This document shows positions 1-5,705 of a stretch of DNA of 7,518 bases, in pieces. The stretch's first letter is position 1, and every line of letters starts with the position of its first letter. Where the stretch lies: the NCBI GenBank assembly GCA_027531445.1, contig JAPZRK010000128.1, forward strand, positions 1-7,518. The letters are read 5' to 3'. The DNA comes from Leptospira sp. Its GTDB lineage: Bacteria > Spirochaetota > Leptospiria > Leptospirales > Leptospiraceae. A program made the position numbers and the translations under genes. The notes beneath the pieces are model-generated. The model saw only the letters and a program-made list of their open reading frames with translations, did not search any database and had not been told where the DNA came from.

Positions 1-1227
1 CTCAGACTTGCTTTTTTTTGAAGTATTTTCGATCAAAACATCAAAGATCTTTCCGACTTTCTCTGAATTCTTTTTTAAGGATATAGAGGATTGTAAATCT
101 ACCAATTCAATCAACCTTTGTGCTTTTTCTTCCTCAGGAACATCATCCACAAACTTGCGCTTTGCGATCGTTCCTTCTCTTTCAGAATACTTAAACATAT
201 AAGACATATCATAACCAACTTCCGATACTACTTCTAAAGTTTCGCGAAATTCTGAATCTGTCTCACCTGGAAAACCAACGATGATATCTGTCGTAATACC
301 AACGTCCGGAATTTTGTTTCGGATCATTTTGACGAGATCCAGATATTCCTTTTTTGTATAACTACGTTTCATATCACGTAAAACTTTATCGTTACCGGCT
401 TGTAAAGGTAGATGGATTTGCGATGAAAATCTTTCTTCCCTTGCCATAAGATCAATCAGGTGAACAGGAAAATCCTTTGGATGTGGTGATGTAAAACGAA
501 GGCGTTCGATTGAAGTTTCATTTAGGATGGTTTGAACTAAATCAGCAAAATCAGCTGTTTCATACAAATAACTATTCACATTTTGACCAAGTAGTGTAAC
601 TTGCCTTACTCCCAATTCTTGTAACTTTCTGATTTCATTTACAATAGAAATGGGTTCCCGACTTCGTTCTCGACCGCGAGTATAAGGGACAACACAGAAA
701 GTGCAGAAATTATTACAACCTCGCATGATTGTTACAAAGGCTTGTACACCATTCACTACTTTGGGCTCTAGTTCATCGTAAGTTTCCGTTTTGGACAGTC
801 GGGTGAGCTGGACATCCCGTTCTCCACCGCGAATTTTTCGAATTAGTTCTGGCAAAGACCGGTAATTATCTGGTCCTACAATCAAATCTAGCGGTAACTC
901 CAAATTGAAGAGATCTTCTCCCAAATTTTGTGCCATACATCCGAGAACCCCGATTACAAGATTGGGATTCTTTTTTTTGAGGTAGCCCAACGATTGTAAG
1001 CGACCATAAATTTTTGCGTGAGCATTCTCTCGCACTGCACAGGTATTCAAAAAAATAATGTCCGAATCTTCTATCTGAGAGGCAGTTTCGTAGTTCTCTT
1101 TTCTAAACAATTCACGAACGATCCCAGAATCATATTCGTTCATTTGGCAACCATAGGTTTCAACGAAAACTCGCCCTAGTTCTTTCGAAACTTCGGTAGG
1201 TATGGTACTGGTGGCAGAAAGGCTCAT
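1..1227 (-). CDS. miaB: MiaB, tRNA-2-methylthio-N6-isopentenyladenosine (ms2i6A37) synthase, C-terminus cut by window edge
   Basis: This radical-SAM enzyme adds a methylthio group to i6A at position 37 of tRNAs reading UNN codons, in the cytoplasm. The reading frame is open from ATG at 1227-1225 to base 1, giving 409 codons. The N-terminal UPF0004 domain (about 18-125) holds the three cysteines of the auxiliary 4Fe-4S cluster: C27 (YGCQMN), C63 (NTCAVRE) and C97 (GCMAQ). The radical-SAM CxxxCxxC motif is C171-C175-C178 (RGCNNFCTFC), followed by VPYTRGRERSR, which separates MiaB from MtaB and RimO. A TRAM domain begins near residue 385 and is cut off; about 30-45 residues should lie beyond the left edge. 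No clear Shine-Dalgarno precedes the ATG, but upstream sequence is AT-rich and no better start is visible. It is divergent from the J-like gene, with 50 bases between them. Identification is secure; only the tail is unseen. Confidence 0.96.
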   Translation of the reverse strand, partial: MSLSATSTIPTEVSKELGRVFVETYGCQMNEYDSGIVRELFRKENYETASQIEDSDIIFLNTCAVRENAHAKIYGRLQSLGYLKKKNPNLVIGVLGCMAQNLGEDLFNLELPLDLIVGPDNYRSLPELIRKIRGGERDVQLTRLSKTETYDELEPKVVNGVQAFVTIMRGCNNFCTFCVVPYTRGRERSREPISIVNEIRKLQELGVRQVTLLGQNVNSYLYETADFADLVQTILNETSIERLRFTSPHPKDFPVHLIDLMAREERFSSQIHLPLQAGNDKVLRDMKRSYTKKEYLDLVKMIRNKIPDVGITTDIIVGFPGETDSEFRETLEVVSEVGYDMSYMFKYSEREGTIAKRKFVDDVPEEEKAQRLIELVDLQSSISLKKNSEKVGKIFDVLIENTSKKSKSE

Positions 1228-1277
1228 AATTCTATCATTTTTTGATTTTTTAAGTTGTAAAGCAAAGATCATACAGA
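1228..1277. promoter_or_regulatory. Divergent intergenic region between miaB and the J-like gene
   Basis: Fifty AT-rich bases with runs of T must hold, or lie next to, the start sites of both genes. TTGATT (1242-1247) is a passable -35-like hexamer on the plus strand, but no well-spaced -10 follows it, and no convincing pair was found on the minus strand. The call rests on position between two divergent genes, not on a recognised promoter. Confidence 0.3.
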
Positions 1278-1904
1278 TTGACACCCAAATCGGATTCGTC
1301 AAAAATTAAACCAGAAGCCGTGGCACTTGTTCGAAAAGAAAATCTATATGAAATTTTGGGTTTGGACAGAAAAGCACCTCTGCCTCTCATACAAACTCAA
1401 TTTCAAACACTTGAATCCTTCTGGAATAATATCCAAAAGCAATCACCCATTGAGGCTGAGCTGAAGCTAATTGAAATTAGATACGCATATTCGATTCTTT
1501 CTAATGAAATTGAAAAGAAAAAGTATGATGAGAGTTTAGATTTTTCCTTCGTATTGTTGGATGGAAAACCAAAAGATGAGGACATTGAGGAAGCATACGG
1601 CGTTTATCGAAACAATCATTCTAAATCATACCAATCCATATTTAAAGAGTTTAATGAGTTTAAAATCGAATTGGGAGCTACACTGTGGATGTTAAAAACG
1701 ACCACAATGTATTTGTTACTTTCCCTGTTTTGTTATTCAGGTTTGATTCTGCTACTTGCCCATTTTGAAATAACTGTTGCTGGTAGTATATTCGTTCCGA
1801 CCTACTTCGCGCTTTGTTTTTTGGGTTATGTGCTATTTAGAAACTACTATCAAATACCAAATCTAAATAAACGAAAAGCAAAGTTGTATGAAACTAATCT
1901 CTAA
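1278..1904 (+). CDS. Membrane protein with degenerate J-like (DnaJ-related) N-terminal domain
   Basis: 208 residues. Residues about 22-86 resemble a J domain: NLYEILGLD (helix I), a helix at about 35-50, and a strong helix III/IV end, IRYAYSILSNEIEKKKYDES (68-86), matching the usual AY.vLs...kR..YD pattern. The HPD tripeptide needed to stimulate Hsp70 ATPase is absent; the loop reads NNIQKQSP (50-57). A polar linker follows, then two hydrophobic helices at about 143-162 and 166-187 and a basic tail (NKRKAK). A cytoplasmic J-like domain anchored by a C-terminal hairpin is inferred. The start is uncertain: TTG at 1278 has only weak upstream purines; a GTG at 1320 would give 194 residues and keep the whole J-like part. 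An in-frame stop lies at 1251-1253. The 3' end overlaps the convergent SGNH gene by 11 bases. The fold call is by pattern; the function is unknown, and classical DnaJ co-chaperone activity is unlikely. Confidence 0.72.
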   Translation: MTPKSDSSKIKPEAVALVRKENLYEILGLDRKAPLPLIQTQFQTLESFWNNIQKQSPIEAELKLIEIRYAYSILSNEIEKKKYDESLDFSFVLLDGKPKDEDIEEAYGVYRNNHSKSYQSIFKEFNEFKIELGATLWMLKTTTMYLLLSLFCYSGLILLLAHFEITVAGSIFVPTYFALCFLGYVLFRNYYQIPNLNKRKAKLYETNL

Positions 1905-1937
1905 TTTCCTTTGGAAATAAAATTGGTAATAGATTAG
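1894..1937. repeat. Nested inverted repeats at the convergent gene junction, possible weak bidirectional terminator
   Basis: The outer arms CTAATCT (1894-1900) and AGATTAG (1931-1937) are perfect 7-base inverted repeats. Inside them ATTTCC (1904-1909) pairs with GGAAAT (1913-1918) around a 3-base loop. The outer left arm begins at the SGNH stop codon, and the J-like stop lies at 1902-1904, so the structure sits within the tail-to-tail overlap and the last codons of the SGNH gene. Neither strand has a run of T after the stem and the stems are AT-rich, so terminator function is weakly supported. Confidence 0.3.
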
Positions 1938-3033
1938 GGAAACATGCACCACTTAGATGGAGAGCATCCACAAAATCTTTGCATTTCCATTCATTACTAT
2001 TACTAGGATCAACGATAAAGAATTTTGTATTTGATTTGGTGTTATGCTCTTGAATGAGATCCTTAGTTTTAGCCTGAAAATCGGACAAAACCCCATTTCT
2101 TTCCAGACGTGTCTTTAGAGCAGGTGCGACGACTGGGTAGTAAAAAATTACTGGTATATTTTTTCCCTCCATCAAGTGCAATATCTGTTTGAAGAATGCA
2201 ATTTGTGTAATTGAAATACGATACGGATTCATATGCGTTTGATAGATATTCTCAGCATCTTTCTCAAGGAAGAAATCAGCATTCGCAAATTTAATTTCAT
2301 TGGGCATCGCACCTAATAGTTCACGATTCGCAACGATCAATTTTTTTAAAAACTCTCTTTTATGTTCCTTACCAGTAATCCCAGTGCTAAGGCCAGGTAT
2401 AAAACCGATTTGTATTTCTTCATTATTTGCCTTGATCGCGCCTACATCAATAGGATACTTATATAGAGCAAAAAGTTTTTTCAAAAAATATGTTTCAGAT
2501 TCATCAACGGAAAAACCAACGCTTGCTGTTTTCCATGGATCACTTGTAGAACTTCGATAAAAATCAGTGTGTTCCAGAACGAATTTGAAATCATAACTTC
2601 CATTTAACGAGTAACTGATGGCACTTCGCGTAAAAAGAAGCGGATCAATTTCGACCATAAAAAAGGAAACTGGAATATTCGAACTTAGGATCCGTTCCAT
2701 CCAGTAGTATTGGAATGAAATTGGGCCAAACGGAGCGGCAAAATTGTAGGTATCCGTATTCGGGAACAACTTTTCAATTCCTTTGCTATCAAATTCTCCG
2801 GATCTTGAGCTTCCCAAGATAATTCCTATCTTTCTATCAGGATAGGATTTTCGATTTTGTAGCATTACCTCATATAGATTTTCTTTGTAATCATAAAAGG
2901 AACGTTCGATCTTCTTCCAGCTATGTGTATTTTCAACGATGACATCCAAAAAGAAAACTTTATCTAACACAAATAATACCAGACAAAGAAGGATTGGATA
3001 GAGGATATATTTTTGTTTTGATTCCGTAGTCAT
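1894..3033 (-). CDS. SGNH/DUF1574-like membrane-anchored protein, partner of the MBOAT acyltransferase
   Basis: 379 residues from ATG at 3033-3031. One N-terminal membrane helix (about 10-29), preceded by a short lysine-containing segment, anchors a large presumably periplasmic domain. ILGSSRSGEF (G74-S75-S76) after a predicted beta strand resembles block I of SGNH hydrolases, with GSS in place of GDS. NFAAPFGP (97-104) sits where the second block would be expected, and DALH (D356-H359) near the C-terminus matches the DxxH of block V. Proteins of this kind (AlgJ/AlgX, PatB, leptospiral DUF1574) act with MBOAT proteins in O-acetylation of exported polysaccharides. The gene follows the MBOAT gene with a TAA-T-ATG junction, indicating translational coupling. 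A longer frame from TTG 3075 exists, but it would overlap the MBOAT gene by 41 bases, and the AGGAGG at 3068-3063 lies downstream of that codon, so ATG 3033 is preferred. The stop is TAG at 1896-1894. Family assignment is from motifs; substrate unknown. Confidence 0.75.
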   Translation of the reverse strand: MTTESKQKYILYPILLCLVLFVLDKVFFLDVIVENTHSWKKIERSFYDYKENLYEVMLQNRKSYPDRKIGIILGSSRSGEFDSKGIEKLFPNTDTYNFAAPFGPISFQYYWMERILSSNIPVSFFMVEIDPLLFTRSAISYSLNGSYDFKFVLEHTDFYRSSTSDPWKTASVGFSVDESETYFLKKLFALYKYPIDVGAIKANNEEIQIGFIPGLSTGITGKEHKREFLKKLIVANRELLGAMPNEIKFANADFFLEKDAENIYQTHMNPYRISITQIAFFKQILHLMEGKNIPVIFYYPVVAPALKTRLERNGVLSDFQAKTKDLIQEHNTKSNTKFFIVDPSNSNEWKCKDFVDALHLSGACFPNLLPILFPKEIRD

Positions 3034-3034
3034 A

Positions 3035-4468
3035 TTAAAATTGGAAGTAAATAAATTCCGTTCCTCCTGGTGCAAGATAGCCTAAAAGCACGAGTGAAAA
3101 AAAAGAAAAAACCAGTAGAAAAGATAAACTCTTTCTATCAGACCAATGCTCTCTAGGAAAACTTTTACCCAATTGTAAATAATTGAAAAAGAAGGTGATA
3201 GCCAAAGCATACATCAATGTTTCAAGTTTGGGAATACGAATACCTATATTTCCAAAAAAAGCATTGGAAAGGAGAGCCCCTGAAATACCTATATTTGCTC
3301 CATTAAAGAAAGCTGTCGTTAGACTAAAGGCTGTAAAGGTATAGATGACTCCCAAGATGATACGGTATTTTGGTAAAGGAGCATTTGGATCCCAACCCTT
3401 TGCCTTTTGAAACAACTGCCATTTTCTTTCAAAAGCTAACAGTGCACCATGGGAAAAACCCCATAAGAAGAATGTAATATTTGCTCCATGCCAAATGCCC
3501 GCAACAGAAAAAGTGATGAGTAAGTTCAAATAGGATCGAATTTCCGAAACACGCGATCCTCCAAGAGGAATGTATATATAATCCCTAATCCATGTAGCTA
3601 GCGTCATGTGCCAACGAGTCCAAGCCTCACTCATCGAGGTGGAAAAAAACGGAGCTTTAAAATTCTCAGGAAGATCTATTCCCAATAATTTACCTAAACC
3701 ACGAGCAAGATCTGTATATCCTGAAAAATCACAATATGCCCTTGCCGCAAATCCAAACATCGCAAGTAAGTTGGATACTCCATCAAATCCGTTCGGATTT
3801 GAAAAAATAGGATCAATCACGGGGGAAATATTGTCTGCTACCACTACTTTTTTGATCAAACCCAAGAAGACCAAATAGAAACCTTCGAATAACTGGTGTT
3901 TCTTTACTTTCCAATTTTCAAGTTGATGGAAGAATTCTCCATGTCGAACGATCGGGCCTGCAACGAGTTGAGGAAAGAAAAATATAAACAAAGCAAAGTT
4001 CAGAAAATTTGGATTTTCCTTCGCATCACCACGTTTTACATCCACTGAATAAGCAATCATTTGAAATGAGTAAAAACTTATGGCTAATGGTAGTGTGATC
4101 GAATCAAAGCCAAACTGTGATTCGAGAAAAAATTTAATGCTATCTGGTTCGAAAATGGGCGATGCCGTGAGATATAACAAACTATCCCAAAAGAAATAAA
4201 AGTATTTGAATATAAATAGATTGGAGAGGTTGAAGCACAAAAGAAAATAGAACCAGAGGGATTTTGCATTTTTTTGAACACGCAAGTTGACCAAATGATT
4301 CAAAACAACAACAGCTAAAAAATGAAACGCGAATGGAATCGACCAGGCAGCATAAAAAAGAACAGATACAACAAACAGGAAAATGTGTCTGGCTTTTCCC
4401 TTTAAGATCCAGTTCATGATATAAACGATGAAAAAGAAGATCAGAAAGCTAAGTGATGTAAATTTCAT
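3035..4468 (-). CDS. MBOAT-family membrane-bound O-acyltransferase (AlgI/PatA-like)
   Basis: 477 residues, close to the usual AlgI-type length, with about ten or more hydrophobic segments throughout. Family hallmarks are clear: PQLVAGPIVR (166-175), YCDFSGYTDLARGLGKLLGI (245-264), LPENFKAPFFSTSMSEAWTRWH (266-287), WIRDYIYIPLGGSR (293-306) and VAGIWHGAN (322-330). H287 and H327 match the two histidines conserved in AlgI, the second being the presumed catalytic one. AlgI-like proteins move an acetyl group from a cytoplasmic donor across the inner membrane to a periplasmic partner that acetylates a polysaccharide. Here the partner is probably the SGNH-like gene immediately downstream. The gene begins with ATG and lies 35 bases after the rlmI-like stop on the same strand, so co-transcription is likely. 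No strong Shine-Dalgarno is visible. The transferred acyl group and acceptor (LPS O-antigen, another glycan or a lipid) cannot be told from sequence. Confidence 0.95.
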   Translation of the reverse strand: MKFTSLSFLIFFFIVYIMNWILKGKARHIFLFVVSVLFYAAWSIPFAFHFLAVVVLNHLVNLRVQKNAKSLWFYFLLCFNLSNLFIFKYFYFFWDSLLYLTASPIFEPDSIKFFLESQFGFDSITLPLAISFYSFQMIAYSVDVKRGDAKENPNFLNFALFIFFFPQLVAGPIVRHGEFFHQLENWKVKKHQLFEGFYLVFLGLIKKVVVADNISPVIDPIFSNPNGFDGVSNLLAMFGFAARAYCDFSGYTDLARGLGKLLGIDLPENFKAPFFSTSMSEAWTRWHMTLATWIRDYIYIPLGGSRVSEIRSYLNLLITFSVAGIWHGANITFFLWGFSHGALLAFERKWQLFQKAKGWDPNAPLPKYRIILGVIYTFTAFSLTTAFFNGANIGISGALLSNAFFGNIGIRIPKLETLMYALAITFFFNYLQLGKSFPREHWSDRKSLSFLLVFSFFSLVLLGYLAPGGTEFIYFQF

Positions 4469-4503
4469 ACGAATTTCTGTCCAGATTATTGAAGAATCAT
4501 TCT

Positions 4504-5676
4504 TTAATCAACTTGAATCACGAGACCTTTTAGGTATTCACCCTCAGGATGATAGATAGAAAAACCGTGATCCCAAGATTGACTGAGTGTATGAAGCACT
4601 CTCACGTTGCGTCCAGAATCCTTCGCTGCACCGAACACAATCTTTCTAAATAAATCTACTGAAATGTGTTGGGAACAGGAAAAAGTAAATATCACACCGC
4701 CTTTTTTGATCTTTTGCATTGCCCTCAAATTGATGTCTTTATACCCTCTAGCTGCCGCTTGGATCTTTGATATATTTTTTGTAAATGCAGGTGGATCTAA
4801 GACAATAAGATCATAAAAATCAGGGTCCATTTCCTTCAGAAAAGAAAAGGTATCAGCGACAATTCCTTTGTGTTGGAATGCTGTGAGTTGATTTGAAAAA
4901 TTGAGTTTGATATTTTGTTCGCATAGATCGATGGCTGTCTTCGAAATGTCAAGAGTATGCACCAGTTTCGCGCTTCCCTTCAGAGCATAAACAGAAAATG
5001 CTCCAGAATAGCCAAATGCATTCAAAACCGTTTTATTCTTAGAAAAACTACTTAGAAGATATCGATTATCTCGCTGATCTAAAAAGAATCCTGTTTTTTG
5101 TCCTTCGTGACAATTTACGACAAATTCAAATGAATTTTCTTTGAATTGTACGAGACCACTATTACCTTTATGATGGATGTAACTTGACTTTTCCTTTTCA
5201 TCAGATTTATCAATTTTTTCTATGATTGTATCAAAACCCTTTGCCATTAAAAAATGAATTAGTTCACTTTTGTGTCGCTCAGCTCCTGGAGTCCGAATGA
5301 GCATGACAGCCGTTTTGTCATAACAATCTACTATAAATCCAGGTGATAAATCTCCTTCCGAGAATAAAAATCGAAATCCATTGGTTTGTTCAAAATCTAA
5401 TAGTGCCTTCTTTCGATTCCAAACGTTCTCCCACCTACTTTGCCAAAAATCGTTTTGATTATCTGATTCATTTTCAACAAAAGAAAATAGTCTAACGCGA
5501 ATTTGACTATTTGAATCAAAATGTCCATATCCTAAAAAAATACCTGAATCTGAGACAACTTTGACCGTATCTCCATCTTTAATCCCTTTCTCTACATCGG
5601 AGATTGCACCGGAAAAAATCCAAGGGTGGAAGTTCAAAACCGCTTTTTCTTTTGCTTTTTTTAGTTTGATGTTCAT
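4504..5676 (-). CDS. rlmI: RlmI-like class I SAM-dependent 23S rRNA (cytosine-5) methyltransferase
   Basis: 390 residues, close to E. coli RlmI. An N-terminal PUA-type RNA-binding domain covers about 1-70 (HPWIFSGAI, then GDTVKVVSDSG and FLGYGHFDSNSQIRVRLF). The middle segment (about 80-185) is the EEHEE-like domain of the family, with a charged insertion near 155-167. The Rossmann methyltransferase part starts with GQKTGFFLDQRDNR (192-205), followed by SAM motif I NAFGYSGAFSVYA (219-231), the acidic residue of motif II in LDIS (242-245), DPPAF (294-298) and FSCSQH (332-337), whose cysteine corresponds to the conserved cysteine of the family. Enzymes of COG1092 methylate C1962 of 23S rRNA in E. 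coli; the same target is inferred here. ATG at 5676-5674 is the first plausible start. It is first gene of the minus-strand cluster and only 25 bases from the divergent phosphatase gene, so its promoter must overlap that gene's 5' end. Confidence 0.87.
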   Translation of the reverse strand: MNIKLKKAKEKAVLNFHPWIFSGAISDVEKGIKDGDTVKVVSDSGIFLGYGHFDSNSQIRVRLFSFVENESDNQNDFWQSRWENVWNRKKALLDFEQTNGFRFLFSEGDLSPGFIVDCYDKTAVMLIRTPGAERHKSELIHFLMAKGFDTIIEKIDKSDEKEKSSYIHHKGNSGLVQFKENSFEFVVNCHEGQKTGFFLDQRDNRYLLSSFSKNKTVLNAFGYSGAFSVYALKGSAKLVHTLDISKTAIDLCEQNIKLNFSNQLTAFQHKGIVADTFSFLKEMDPDFYDLIVLDPPAFTKNISKIQAAARGYKDINLRAMQKIKKGGVIFTFSCSQHISVDLFRKIVFGAAKDSGRNVRVLHTLSQSWDHGFSIYHPEGEYLKGLVIQVD

Positions 5677-5701
5677 ATTTCGTTTAGTGCGATATGAAAC
5701 A
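5677..5701. promoter_or_regulatory. Very short divergent intergenic region between rlmI and the sensor phosphatase
   Basis: Only 25 bases separate the two divergent start codons. Promoter elements for at least one gene must therefore lie inside the other gene's coding sequence. No clear -10/-35 pair, operator or Shine-Dalgarno was identified. Confidence 0.3.
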
Positions 5702-5705
5702 ATGA
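5694..5705 (+). other. Three-codon upstream reading frame overlapping the phosphatase start
   Basis: ATG AAA CAA TGA: the stop codon shares bases with the ATG of the phosphatase gene at 5702, giving an ATGA-type overlap. Seen directly in the sequence; it could couple initiation at 5702 to a preceding event or be chance. No Shine-Dalgarno stands out before either start. Confidence 0.25.

Noticed and set aside
8..202. Short plus-strand open frame, and similar ones at 2300-2560, 3606-3878 and 4607-4816, plus minus-strand frames at 1403-1585, 4084-4281 and 7195-7401.
   Set aside because: Each lies antisense to a well-supported gene and shows no domain, motif or upstream ribosome-binding site.
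968..980. A-rich slippery heptamer (A AAA AAG) in the correct phase within miaB, resembling the dnaX frameshift site.
   Set aside because: The -1 frame runs only about 30 codons to a stop and would cut the protein before the radical-SAM motif. No upstream Shine-Dalgarno or downstream stem was seen, and A-runs are common in this AT-rich sequence (another A8 lies at 12-19).
3034..3075. TTG start at 3075 for the SGNH-like protein (393 residues).
   Set aside because: The extra 14 residues are the MBOAT 3' end read in another frame, there is no Shine-Dalgarno before the TTG, and ATG 3033 begins directly before the membrane anchor with a one-base gap after the MBOAT stop.
3097..3111. Homopolymer runs (A8 and A6) in the MBOAT gene as a possible phase-variation tract.
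   Set aside because: Eight bases is short, the run codes for phenylalanines in a membrane helix, and it lies in the last 25 residues or so. Chance in AT-rich coding sequence explains it.
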